IMG/VR virus record: IMGVR_UViG_3300030329_004812
Coordinates: 1 to 38,034 of that record
Length of the DNA: 38,034 nt
Reading direction: 5' to 3' (one strand)
Origin: a virus
Below are positions 24,039 through 31,814 of the stretch, piece after piece (position 1 is the first letter of the stretch; the number at the start of each line of letters is the position of its first letter). The position numbers and the translations under genes are program-made. The notes under the pieces are model-generated. The model did not search any database, was not told the DNA's origin, and was given only the letters and a program-made list of their open reading frames with translations.

Positions 24039-24947
24039 ATGATTGACAAAATATTTTACAATGAAGCCTCAGCAGTAAAGCTTGGCTGGGGCCCTGAGTG
24101 GTTCGGGGCTTATGATTTTGATGAAAACCTGCTCAAAAAGATTAGAGCCTTTCAGAGAGAGCACCATCTCACAGCCGATGGGCTGTGTGGGCCCATGACA
24201 TACCGCCGGATAAGAACCGTCCGTGAGGCTCTGCTTGAGACATTTGAGCAGACACAGGTGAGAGAAGGCAGCGCAAATCACATCATCTACAACAATCAAT
24301 ATTTTCCAATCGATTGGCATAAAGTTGTTTTGCCATTTAATGCCAATGGCTTAAAAATTACCAAGGGCTACAAGAAGATGACCAAGCAGCGAAAGCCAAA
24401 GATGTTCGTTTCCCATTGGGATGTGTGCCTTAACTCAAAGTCCTGTTTCAACGTTCTTTCTCGCAGAGGTCTTAGCGTCCACTTCGCCATCGACAACGAT
24501 GGAACCATATATCAATTTCTCGATATGAACCATGTGGCATATCATGCTGGTGGCAAACACAACGCGACCACAGTCGGGGTTGAGATAAGTAACGCATTTT
24601 ACCCCAAGTACAATGCCTGGTACAAAAAGCATGGCTTTCCCCAACGAGCCATAATAAAAGGTCAAAAGATTCATGGCAAATCAATGAAGCCGTTTTTAGC
24701 CTTCTACCCTGCCCAGGTGGCTGCGCTTAAAGCGCTCATGAAGGCTGTTCATGGGGCAATGCCATGGATTCCTTTGGATTGCCCTGTCGATAGTAATGGT
24801 GAGACAAGTTATGCTCTTGACCCTGCTGCGTCTAAGAACAGATACAATGGATTTGTCTCGCATTATCATCTTACAAAGCGGAAAATCGACTGTGCTGGTC
24901 TTGACCTGAAAACACTTTTAGAGGAAATTAAGAATGAAACTGAATAG
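24039..24947 (+). CDS. Endolysin: peptidoglycan-binding domain plus N-acetylmuramoyl-L-alanine amidase
   Basis: This 302-residue enzyme would cut the amide bond between muramic acid and the peptide stem to lyse the cell. The N-terminal ~60 residues (AVKLGW, then KIRAFQREHHLTADGLCGP) form a PG_binding_1 domain. The amidase_2 domain has SHWD (His126), YHAGG, GVEISN and a late HYHLTKRKIDCAGLD (His275, Cys285), consistent with the zinc site. GAGGA eight bases before the ATG at 24039 fixes the start. It directly follows the second clpP. Confidence 0.88.
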   Translation: MIDKIFYNEASAVKLGWGPEWFGAYDFDENLLKKIRAFQREHHLTADGLCGPMTYRRIRTVREALLETFEQTQVREGSANHIIYNNQYFPIDWHKVVLPFNANGLKITKGYKKMTKQRKPKMFVSHWDVCLNSKSCFNVLSRRGLSVHFAIDNDGTIYQFLDMNHVAYHAGGKHNATTVGVEISNAFYPKYNAWYKKHGFPQRAIIKGQKIHGKSMKPFLAFYPAQVAALKALMKAVHGAMPWIPLDCPVDSNGETSYALDPAASKNRYNGFVSHYHLTKRKIDCAGLDLKTLLEEIKNETE

Positions 24948-26379
24948 CGAGCTACTTGATAAGCTCATCACCGAGCAAATTAATTTAAGCGAAGACAATT
25001 ATAATTTGGGCGACCTATTTTTGTCGCCCCAAAATACACCGAAAGGCAAAGTAACCAACACAGCGGCCTTCGACACCTTGAGTAAACTTAAAGAGCCGAA
25101 AACTAAGTTGACTGATGAGGACTTTGATTTCCTTATGGACTTGTTAGACACGGACCCTGCTAAGGTTGATACAAATATTGAAAGTAAGCTTATAGCAGTT
25201 AGAAAAGCAGCCAAGAACCTAAATTTGAGACAAAGAGCAAACGATGTTTTACAAAAACTGTACGGCATGATAGGCAAGACAGCTTTGGATCAACAAAGTG
25301 TGACCCAGCCACAGATTCAGACAGCCCAAGCAGCACAGGGAGTTTTCAATCCAGAGGTTGACAACATTCTCAGAACCTTCTTTAGTGGGCAGGAGAGTAT
25401 GCTGGAGAGGATTAGGAAGATCAGTGAGATTTCTAGAAAATACTATGATGCTTCTATCGGAGAGGCCCCAAGGGTAGACAACGCGAACAAAAGAGAGATG
25501 CTGACCGAGATTATGCTCTTGGATTACTTAGCTGAAGTGGTAAAGTCTTTTGACTCTGGAGCAGGCGGCTATGTGTTCGAGTATTTTTTAGCTTTATTGG
25601 GCGGTGGAAAAGTAACTGGGAAGGATTCTGGCCCCGGCCAAGGAATGGGAGCGGTGGATTTCACCACATCCACTGGTGAGCAAGGAAGCTCTAAATATTA
25701 TCGAAACAAATCTAACCTAACACAAGCCTCAGGGGGTTTTGAGATCGGTGTGCCGGTTACATATATTATTGCTTTAAAGAAGCAAGCTGTCAGTCAAATT
25801 AAGAAAACATCTGCCGGGGCATCAGACCCAGCTAAGATAATGGCTCTTGATATATATCACATTAAGATATTGAGAAAAAGCGAAACAGAGTTTAGAATAT
25901 ATGCTCTTAACAAAGACGGATCAGCATCCCAAAGAGCCATTCTAAAGCAAAATGTCAAAAAAGATTCCAAAGGTAATCTTTCTGCTCTGGACCTAACAGT
26001 CGCAACTAACAACAAGAGCTTTCTGGATACAATTTATGTTGCCTCTGTTCGTACAAAGACTTTCAAAGATATGATTTTCAGTGCTGTTTCTCAGAGCAAT
26101 CAAGAAGTGATATCCTTTTTGGAGAACTACGTCTCCTCATTGAGAACAGCAGAGCAAAGCTGTAAAAAATACGCTACACCAAAAGGCACAATTAAGGATG
26201 GCCAAACCGCATTTGATGCTTTATTCGCCGCTGATGAGTATCTAGAGCATATTGTTCTGGCACTGGACCCCAACAAAGTCATACAGGGAAGCCCCCAAGG
26301 CCAACCAATAAAAGAAAATAATGAAAAAATTACGCACGATTTACTTGACAAAATGGTCCAAGAGGTTATATTAGAGTAA
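24934..26379 (+). CDS. Large unknown protein, possible nuclease-like centre
   Basis: This is a 481-residue protein. It opens MKLNSELLDKLITEQINLSE and closes ITHDLLDKMVQEVILE, two similar amphipathic helices at opposite ends. A Gln/Ala-rich linker (about 105-135) separates an N-terminal helical part from the rest. The centre has YVFEYFLALLGGGKVTG, GAVDF and SSKYY, a spacing that resembles the Glu, Asp and x-Lys of restriction-type folds, but this is tentative. It starts inside the end of the endolysin gene. The promoter of the groEL unit lies in its 3' end. Confidence 0.75.
   Translation: MKLNSELLDKLITEQINLSEDNYNLGDLFLSPQNTPKGKVTNTAAFDTLSKLKEPKTKLTDEDFDFLMDLLDTDPAKVDTNIESKLIAVRKAAKNLNLRQRANDVLQKLYGMIGKTALDQQSVTQPQIQTAQAAQGVFNPEVDNILRTFFSGQESMLERIRKISEISRKYYDASIGEAPRVDNANKREMLTEIMLLDYLAEVVKSFDSGAGGYVFEYFLALLGGGKVTGKDSGPGQGMGAVDFTTSTGEQGSSKYYRNKSNLTQASGGFEIGVPVTYIIALKKQAVSQIKKTSAGASDPAKIMALDIYHIKILRKSETEFRIYALNKDGSASQRAILKQNVKKDSKGNLSALDLTVATNNKSFLDTIYVASVRTKTFKDMIFSAVSQSNQEVISFLENYVSSLRTAEQSCKKYATPKGTIKDGQTAFDALFAADEYLEHIVLALDPNKVIQGSPQGQPIKENNEKITHDLLDKMVQEVILE
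26345..26372 (+). promoter_or_regulatory. Sigma-70 type promoter of the groEL unit
   Basis: TTGACA at 26345-26350 and TATATT at 26367-26372 are 16 nt apart, inside the 3' end of the gene at 24934. Transcription would start near 26379, only about 9 nt before the first small gene of the unit. Confidence 0.6.
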
Positions 26380-26387
26380 GTAACTTT

Positions 26388-26546
26388 ATGAATAGCTCAC
26401 AGGAACAATGGTTGGTGATTAATAATACAATTAAGAAGCTTAAGCATCTTAGCCACTGGCTAACATCCGTTGACCCAGAGAAGAAGCATGTTACTAAAGC
26501 AATAAAAGAGCTTGAACAAGCAAAACGGTTATTGGAGGAAAAATGA
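26388..26546 (+). CDS. Small helical protein upstream of groEL
   Basis: This 52-residue protein begins MNSSQEQWLVINNTIKKLKH and ends KELEQAKRLLEEK, a helical, coiled-coil-like sequence. It has no clear ribosome site and would sit almost at the 5' end of the transcript from 26345. Its stop overlaps the next start (ATGA). No function is recognised. Confidence 0.5.
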   Translation: MNSSQEQWLVINNTIKKLKHLSHWLTSVDPEKKHVTKAIKELEQAKRLLEEK

Positions 26547-26740
26547 CCAAAGATGAAGCACCAAAGCATAACCCACAACGTAGAGTGTGGCAGGATGCAG
26601 GTATCTTTAACACATATGCCGAGGCTAAGGCCAAAAGCGATTCACTTGGAAGCGAAAGCAAGATTCGCAGATGCGGTTCGGAAGGGCTAAAATTCAAAGT
26701 GAAAATAGTTAAGAAATATTTGGAGGCAGAGAATGACTAA
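26543..26740 (+). CDS. Small unknown protein before groEL
   Basis: This 65-residue basic protein includes NPQRRVWQDAGIFNTYAEA and KVKIVKKYLEAEND. GGAGG precedes it and it overlaps groEL by 8 nt, so the two are co-translated. The sequence recalls short phage proteins that pack a beta strand and a helix (AGIFNTYAEAKAKSD); no family is named. Confidence 0.7.
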   Translation: MTKDEAPKHNPQRRVWQDAGIFNTYAEAKAKSDSLGSESKIRRCGSEGLKFKVKIVKKYLEAEND

Positions 26741-28298
26741 GCATTATAGTAACGGGCAAGAGCTTAATTCAAAAATCTTGTCTGGGATTAATAAGTTAAC
26801 TGACAATGTAGCTACTACCCTGGGCCCGAAGGGGCGCAACGTAATATTGTTTCACAAGGATCAGGGCATCCCGGTTATCACAAAAGATGGAGTAACTGTC
26901 GCTAAGTTTGTTGACTTTGAAGACCCCATCGAAAATGTGGGAGCGCAAATAGTAAAACAAGCAGCAGAACAATCAGCGTCAAAAGCTGGTGATGGAACCA
27001 CTACTGCCACAGTGCTGACCAGAGCACTCCTACAGAGAGCGCAGAAGTATTTAACTGCTGGTGTTTCTCCGATTGAAATTAAACGCGGTATGGATAAGGC
27101 TGTGGATCTTATTGTTGACCGCTTGAAAAGCAGTGCTACCCCAATCCGATCACAAGAAGACATCCAGCACATCGCCACGATTTCAGCTAATAACGACCAC
27201 GCAATCGGAACACTAATTGCGACAGCAGTTGATTCCGCTGGTAAAGACGGATCAGTTCTTGTGGAAGAGGCCAACTCAATTAATACATCCCTTGATATGA
27301 TCGAGGGTTTTAGGTTCGATTCCGGATATACGTCTTCAACATTTATCAATAATGAGAGGTCCGGAGCTATTGAGTACAACAACCCCCTTATTCTAATCAC
27401 GGATGAGAAAATTGAAACCATTGAGCAAATCTTGCCTACTCTTGAAATTGCTTCAAGAGATAACAGCCCTCTTTTAATTGTAGCTGAAATGGAAGGCCAA
27501 GCTCTTGCCGCTGTGATAGCAAATGCTGTGAGAGGTACGATGAAAGTGGCAGCGGTTAAGCCGCCGAGATATGGAGAAGAGCGGAGAAACATACTTAAAG
27601 ATTTAGCTCTTTCCGTGGGAGCCACATTCATCACCAGAGAGAACGGTGTACCATTAAAGAAAGTAGGTCTTACAAACTTTGGCAATTGTAAATCCATTTC
27701 AGTCAACAAACAATGGACAACTATAGTTGGAGGCAAGGGCAATGAAGAACAGGTCGACGCTCAGATTGAGGCACTTAAAACAGAAATCAGACACACAGAT
27801 GATCTTAAAGCTTGCGAACGAATCCAAGATAGGATTACTCGTCTTGCTTCTGGTGTTGCTGTTATCAGAGTGGGTGCTGCCACTGAAGTAGAAATGATTG
27901 AAAAGAAGCATCGCATTGATGACGCTTTGGAGGCTGTAAGGTCTGCGCAAGAAGAAGGCATCGTCGCAGGTGGTGGGGTTGCCCTCATAAGGGCTTCGCA
28001 AGATTTGCTGGTGGCAACAGACTCAGAGGAGCAATCAATTGGTGCGAAAATCGTTCTTGAGGCTGTGGAAGAGCCATTGCGACAAATGGCCATAAATGCC
28101 GATAAATCGCCTGATCTTATTGTGGATAGGGTAAGACGCGCCGGAATGGAAAAAGGCTATAATTTCATGTCTAACGACGTTGTAAACATGCTTGAGGAGG
28201 GAATTGTAGACCCTGTTAAAGTAACTCGTTGCGCATTACAAAATGCTGTATCCGTGGCTTCGACTCTCATAACCACAAGTCATGCCATTGTTTCTTAG
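26733..28298 (+). CDS. groEL: GroEL-type chaperonin (Cpn60)
   Basis: This 521-residue protein would form the barrel that folds substrate proteins with ATP. It has TLGPKGRNV (30-37), the GDGTTTATV motif with Asp87 in the same position as E. coli, and EEGIVAGGGVALI near the C-terminal equatorial domain. It is shorter than E. coli GroEL (548) because it lacks the Gly-Gly-Met tail; it ends TSHAIVS. GGAGG precedes the ATG. With the phage GroES at 9955 it makes a complete chaperonin pair, but the two are in different transcription units. Confidence 0.95.
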   Translation: MTKHYSNGQELNSKILSGINKLTDNVATTLGPKGRNVILFHKDQGIPVITKDGVTVAKFVDFEDPIENVGAQIVKQAAEQSASKAGDGTTTATVLTRALLQRAQKYLTAGVSPIEIKRGMDKAVDLIVDRLKSSATPIRSQEDIQHIATISANNDHAIGTLIATAVDSAGKDGSVLVEEANSINTSLDMIEGFRFDSGYTSSTFINNERSGAIEYNNPLILITDEKIETIEQILPTLEIASRDNSPLLIVAEMEGQALAAVIANAVRGTMKVAAVKPPRYGEERRNILKDLALSVGATFITRENGVPLKKVGLTNFGNCKSISVNKQWTTIVGGKGNEEQVDAQIEALKTEIRHTDDLKACERIQDRITRLASGVAVIRVGAATEVEMIEKKHRIDDALEAVRSAQEEGIVAGGGVALIRASQDLLVATDSEEQSIGAKIVLEAVEEPLRQMAINADKSPDLIVDRVRRAGMEKGYNFMSNDVVNMLEEGIVDPVKVTRCALQNAVSVASTLITTSHAIVS

Positions 28299-28327
28299 AG
28301 ATACTACTTATTGCGGAGGCATACAAT

Positions 28328-28594
28328 ATGACTGATGATCAAGTAACACAAATAACAACTGGCATTCTTGAGATCAAAAACGATATAGAGAGAATAGCAG
28401 AGAAGCAAGATGAGATGGTCAGAGACATGAGAGACGTTAAGACCGCAATTTATAATCCAGATTCTGGTCTGTATGCCAGACTGAGGGCTCTTGAGCAATG
28501 GAAAGAGACTCAATCAAAGATTCAATGGGGTGTTATTATGGCTGTAGTTGGCTTGGTCACCACAACGATATACAAAATGATAATTAATTCTTAA
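28328..28594 (+). CDS. Coiled-coil protein with C-terminal membrane segment (XhlA/holin-like)
   Basis: This 88-residue protein has a coiled-coil N-terminus (ILEIKNDIERIAEKQDEMV), then YNPDSGLYARLRALEQWKET and a C-terminal membrane segment IQWGVIMAVVGLVTTTIYK. This layout is like XhlA/hemolysin-type lysis accessory proteins. GGAGG precedes the ATG at 28328. It may act with the endolysin; that is inference. Confidence 0.65.
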   Translation: MTDDQVTQITTGILEIKNDIERIAEKQDEMVRDMRDVKTAIYNPDSGLYARLRALEQWKETQSKIQWGVIMAVVGLVTTTIYKMIINS

Positions 28595-28607
28595 ATTAGG
28601 AGGCATT

Positions 28608-28958
28608 ATGAAAGTAAGAATTAGCCAAGCAGTAGACTTGGCAGAGGTTCCTGACAAACTATCGGATATTATTTATGATGTTAAGGAAGATTATGATAGC
28701 ATACAAGCAAGAATACAGGATTGTATTGCTGCTTGCTCGATGACATCGTCTTCATCAACTAAATATAGGCTTTTAGCAGAAAGCATCCTTGAAATGAGGT
28801 CAGACTTGTCTCAATTGGATACAACTCTTTCTGATTTGATTTCGATCATAGAGGGTTATATTGGGATTATAGAGAGGGGCAATACACCTGCTGGTTCCCC
28901 AATGCCCCCGGCCCCCGAGCCTGAGACACAGGAAACAAAAGATGCTAACCAAGGGTGA
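28608..28958 (+). CDS. Unknown helical protein with Pro-rich tail
   Basis: This 116-residue protein is helical (DKLSDIIYDVKEDYDSIQ, then EMRSDLSQLDTTLSDLISII) and ends in a Pro/Glu-rich tail (SPMPPAPEPETQETKD). GGAGG precedes the ATG. It overlaps the next gene by 17 nt. No family is recognised. Confidence 0.75.
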   Translation: MKVRISQAVDLAEVPDKLSDIIYDVKEDYDSIQARIQDCIAACSMTSSSSTKYRLLAESILEMRSDLSQLDTTLSDLISIIEGYIGIIERGNTPAGSPMPPAPEPETQETKDANQG

Positions 28959-29166
28959 TTTGGTCAAGGTGAAGCAAGATTCGTTCTTATATCCAGTAAG
29001 TATGGAGCCTTGGCTGGTTTCAAGACTAAAATATCCAAAGTATGGTGTTGTGGTTAAGAAGCTTGAATATGACCAAACAGAAGTGTTCGTTGAGAACCAG
29101 AGGTGGGTTGTGAACGACAAATGTTTACAATTAGTGGGAGAGGAAAATGTTCATAAAGTTAAATAG
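28942..29166 (+). CDS. GDLV-family small protein
   Basis: This 74-residue protein has TKGDLVKVKQ, then KYGVVVKKLEY, TEVFVENQRWVV and CLQLVG. This is the family pattern with KGDLV directly after the first residues. It overlaps the genes on both sides. Confidence 0.75.
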   Translation: MLTKGDLVKVKQDSFLYPVSMEPWLVSRLKYPKYGVVVKKLEYDQTEVFVENQRWVVNDKCLQLVGEENVHKVK

Positions 29167-29428
29167 AATCCGCAACTCTGAAGCTGGTTGGTATTTGTCC
29201 GAAATTAGGCTGAATGTTTCTCATATTCTTTTTATTTCGGAAGATACTGAAATTGCTCGTATGCTCAAGGAGGGCAAGATAGATATTGGCTTGTCCAAGT
29301 CTCATAGATTTTCCAAAATTAAACTATCTACAAACAACACAGGGTATGATGTAATCACAGTTGTGGGTGCTCCCGAGCTAATAGAGGGCAAAATATACAC
29401 TGGTTCAAAACAACTACTCAGGGGGTGA
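29147..29428 (+). CDS. Small beta-rich phage protein, function unknown
   Basis: This 93-residue protein includes FIKLNRIRN, LNVSHILFIS and IGLSKSHRFSKIKLST, then DVITVVGAPELIEG. The pattern of alternating strands resembles small phage proteins, without a named family. GGAG and AGGAAA precede the ATG at 29147, which lies inside the end of the previous gene. Confidence 0.7.
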   Translation: MFIKLNRIRNSEAGWYLSEIRLNVSHILFISEDTEIARMLKEGKIDIGLSKSHRFSKIKLSTNNTGYDVITVVGAPELIEGKIYTGSKQLLRG

Positions 29429-29429
29429 T

Positions 29430-29678
29430 ATGAAAGAGTATTTTCAAATATATGCTTGGACGGAATGTCCTTATTGCGTTAAGGCAAGGGAGTTGCTTAT
29501 TAAGAATAATAAGCAATTTATGTTTTGCTGTATCGACGAGTCTGAGGAATTGCTGCAACACATTAAAGAGAAGTACAACTGGCTAACTGTGCCTCTGATA
29601 GTCAAAAAGAGACTTGATGGGGTGGAGGAGTTTATTGGTGGACACTCTGATCTCGTACAATATTTTAAGACATCATAG
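29430..29678 (+). CDS. Glutaredoxin
   Basis: This 82-residue thiol oxidoreductase opens YFQIYAWTECPYC with the active site Cys13-Pro-Tyr-Cys16. TVPLIVKKR and GGHSDLVQYF match the cis-Pro region and the glutathione-binding end of the fold. It would keep disulfides reduced, for example those of the RNR (7428), although it is far from that gene. It has a GGGGG site and starts right after the previous stop. Confidence 0.92.
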   Translation: MKEYFQIYAWTECPYCVKARELLIKNNKQFMFCCIDESEELLQHIKEKYNWLTVPLIVKKRLDGVEEFIGGHSDLVQYFKTS

Positions 29679-29684
29679 TAATAA

Positions 29685-29721
29685 AGCACTCTCGCCGCAT
29701 AGTTATTATAGAGAGGGTGCT
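29685..29721 (+). promoter_or_regulatory. Hairpin that could hide the ribosome site of the protease gene
   Basis: AGCACTCTC (29685-29693) can pair with GAGA (29711-29714) and GTGCT (29717-29721), bulging the GG at 29715-29716. The 3' arm is the GAGAGGG ribosome site for the ATG at 29726. The pairing is imperfect and the loop is 17 nt. Confidence 0.4.
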
Positions 29722-29725
29722 GCTT

Positions 29726-30418
29726 ATGTTGTTGTTTTTGATGTCTTGTTTGTTGTCGATGGATGTATCTAATGAGGCAGCATCGGTTTCCATTGAAAAC
29801 ACTGGCTTGCCTTCGTGTGGGCAAAAGTTAAATGTCGGCATGAGCAGTTCAGTCCAGATTGGCTTCTCTGTTAAAGACCAGGGGTCTGGATGGGGTTCTG
29901 GTAATTATATGAAGCTTGGGAAGTACAGGTTTATAATAACTGCTGCGCATGTCGTAAGTGAGGGAGAGATATTCATTATGAATGGAGATACAGTGGTGCC
30001 ATTGAAAATTGTATATAATAACCCCGAGAGAGACATTGCCATAGTGGTTCCGCTTGGCGACGTTCCTGCCACGGCAAAACATCTTAAGATTAATAAATCA
30101 CCGGACCTGGAGGGTACTCCGACTAACTACACGGGGTACCCTTCGGACATGGGCAAGTCAGTGTATTCCGGCATGGTGTCCAAAAGCTCTGAAAAGGCAG
30201 CGTTAATTCAATCGTTTGCCCTTCCAGGCTCTTCAGGCTCAGTAGTTTTTGACAACAAAGGTCGAGCAATCGGAATAGTTTCAGCAGTTAAGTTGCTACA
30301 GAACCCTTTTTCTCCTTACCCAGAGTTAGTTGAGACTGTTGTGTATGTTGAGAGGTTTACTTTTATTAATAAAAGATTCTTGAAAGAGGTGTTTGTGAGT
30401 GCAGCCACCGGAGAGTAA
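29726..30418 (+). CDS. Exported trypsin-like serine protease
   Basis: This 230-residue protein has a hydrophobic N-terminus LLFLMSCLLS (signal peptide, possible lipid-attached Cys8). The trypsin/HtrA-type triad is His75 in TAAHVV, Asp103 in RDIAIV and Ser170 in PGSSGSVVF. There is no PDZ domain. GAGAGGG supports the ATG at 29726; a GTG at 29717 is possible. Phage-encoded exported proteases are unusual; it could act in the periplasm or cell envelope. The next gene starts inside its end. Confidence 0.8.
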   Translation: MLLFLMSCLLSMDVSNEAASVSIENTGLPSCGQKLNVGMSSSVQIGFSVKDQGSGWGSGNYMKLGKYRFIITAAHVVSEGEIFIMNGDTVVPLKIVYNNPERDIAIVVPLGDVPATAKHLKINKSPDLEGTPTNYTGYPSDMGKSVYSGMVSKSSEKAALIQSFALPGSSGSVVFDNKGRAIGIVSAVKLLQNPFSPYPELVETVVYVERFTFINKRFLKEVFVSAATGE

Positions 30419-30632
30419 ACCCAAATACTGTGTCGGCACACTAATACAGGACATGGGCAAGGTAGGAGTCATCAGTAAAGTAATCCAATCTGGTGCTTTG
30501 AAAACTGAAGTGGCAGCAATTAAATGGAGATTAAATTATGAGATTAGTTACATAGACGGAGACATACAGGTGATGGGCGAAAAAACATTTATTAGATTGG
30601 TGGAAGCCAAAGTAATTAAAATATTATCCTGA
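30399..30632 (+). CDS. SH3-like small protein of the GDLV type
   Basis: This 77-residue protein starts at GTG 30399 with GAGG nine bases upstream. CVGTLIQDMGKVGVISKV and IKWRL are the GDLV-GVI-VxW pattern in a diverged form. It overlaps the protease gene by 20 nt. Confidence 0.6.
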   Translation: MQPPESKPKYCVGTLIQDMGKVGVISKVIQSGALKTEVAAIKWRLNYEISYIDGDIQVMGEKTFIRLVEAKVIKILS

Positions 30633-30663
30633 TACTCTCCTTACCCCCCAGGTGGATGATGCG

Positions 30664-30885
30664 ATGAAGAACAATAGTTATAAACCGATGAATAAAAATA
30701 TATACATAAAAGGCGATTTAGTGTTGGTTGATGATGACAAGAGCTTTAGAGAAGTGGTAGTTATTTTATCTTGTAACGTGCCGGGCCATGATGCTCCTCA
30801 CGAGTTTTATGAAGTTTTTTCTATTAAAGAGGGCTCCGTATACATCGTGCCTCGTAGCCTCATAAAAAGTAGGGTGGTGATGTGA
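30664..30885 (+). CDS. GDLV-family small protein
   Basis: The ATG at 30664 fits AGGTGG at 30650-30655; a GTG at 30652 is also possible. The 73-residue product has IKGDLVLVDDD, REVVVILS and FYEVFSI, ending VPRSLIKSRVVM. It belongs to the GDLV family. Confidence 0.65.
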   Translation: MKNNSYKPMNKNIYIKGDLVLVDDDKSFREVVVILSCNVPGHDAPHEFYEVFSIKEGSVYIVPRSLIKSRVVM

Positions 30886-30913
30886 CAAATCGTTTTCTAC
30901 CCCGGAGACTCAA

Positions 30914-31087
30914 ATGAGGGAGTTTAAGATTGGTGATTTGGTTCAGCACATTAAAGACAAGAGGTTAGCTATCGTCCTTTCGGACACAAGGCCCCTCCAT
31001 GGGGCATATGTCTGTTCTGTCGTATGGTCTGATTCATACACACACAACTTAATGGATACTCGTCTTTTGGTGAGGATCGGTGCCTGA
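30914..31087 (+). CDS. GDLV-family small protein
   Basis: This 57-residue protein opens MREFKIGDLVQHIKDK, with LAIVLSD and CSVVWSDS, and closes TRLLVRIGA. The pattern of GDLV, IVL and VVW is clear. CGGAG precedes the ATG at 30914. It overlaps the next gene by 8 nt. Confidence 0.7.
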   Translation: MREFKIGDLVQHIKDKRLAIVLSDTRPLHGAYVCSVVWSDSYTHNLMDTRLLVRIGA

Positions 31088-31343
31088 ATTTGGCAGAATA
31101 CATCTTCATAAATCTTTTAGCTCTAAACAGGAGGAGTACGATTGGTGGGCTGGTCGGCTCGTTAGGGTTAGATCATCAATCGGCAATATGTTCATAAAAT
31201 CGCCACCTGTTAACGAAATAGGAATTGTAACAGAAATATACAAAACAAGTATGGGCGATTATATAAAGATTTATTTTCCATCGTTGGAGCAAATAAGCTG
31301 GATGATGGTTGGGGATGTTTTTACCATGGAGGACAAAAAATGA
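31080..31343 (+). CDS. SH3-like small protein of the GDLV type
   Basis: This 87-residue protein starts at GTG 31080. GRLVRVRSS, EIGIVTEIY and IKIYFPS show the diverged family pattern. It ends MEDKK at the first regulatory cassette; the palindrome overlaps its stop. Confidence 0.65.
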   Translation: MPEFGRIHLHKSFSSKQEEYDWWAGRLVRVRSSIGNMFIKSPPVNEIGIVTEIYKTSMGDYIKIYFPSLEQISWMMVGDVFTMEDKK

Positions 31344-31391
31344 CCTACCCATCTACTACCTACTATGGTATATTAATTCTATAATCAGGAG
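31331..31391 (+). promoter_or_regulatory. Regulatory cassette 1
   Basis: GGACA-N5-TGACC (31331-31345), CTACC box, TATATT (31369-31374) exactly 23 nt after the palindrome, and a CAGGAG site. The first half-site is inside the upstream gene and its stop codon is TGA of TGACC. Confidence 0.7.
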
Positions 31392-31396
31392 ACACA

Positions 31397-31528
31397 ATGA
31401 AAGCAAATACGGTTGTAATTATTTTAGTGGCGATGTTAGTTATCGCCCTTGACCCGCAGTGGGCTTTTCTAATTAGCTGTTTGCTGTTGATGGTTTTACT
31501 TTTATCTATTGGAGGTGATGATGGGTAG
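31397..31528 (+). CDS. Small hydrophobic membrane protein
   Basis: This 43-residue protein (MKANTVVIILVAMLVIALD, then WAFLISCLLLMVLLLS) would have two membrane spans with a short loop. It starts right after cassette 1 with CAGGAG upstream and overlaps the next gene. Confidence 0.6.
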   Translation: MKANTVVIILVAMLVIALDPQWAFLISCLLLMVLLLSIGGDDG

Positions 31529-31814
31529 TTTATTCTTTTCAGGCGAGAAGGTTCCCAAAGAGCAGGCAGTTGCTGCCTTGATGGAAGATATGCCTGACTA
31601 CACGGATGATAAGTTTTATGTTAGGTTCGAGAGTGATGATACGAGCACGCATCTAACAGCAATAATTGAAAGTGTATATAACGCAACAACAGAAGATTTT
31701 AAACTCAAGAGGCCGTTGCCTCCTAAATATATGGGCTGGAGATTGATAATCAAATCGGTTCCACCAGGCTACATTGAACATATCATATTCGCGAAGGAGA
31801 CTGATAATGATTAA
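31521..31814 (+). CDS. Unknown small phage protein
   Basis: The ATG at 31521 lies five bases after GGAGG. The 97-residue product has MGSLFFSGEKVPKEQAVAAL, KFYVRFESDD and WRLIIKSVPPG, an alternating strand pattern. No family is recognised. Confidence 0.7.
   Translation: MGSLFFSGEKVPKEQAVAALMEDMPDYTDDKFYVRFESDDTSTHLTAIIESVYNATTEDFKLKRPLPPKYMGWRLIIKSVPPGYIEHIIFAKETDND

Noticed and set aside
26861-27742. Long open frame on the minus strand within groEL
   Set aside because: It has no ribosome site and no family likeness; it mirrors the codon pattern of the real groEL. Other minus-strand frames were dismissed for the same reason.
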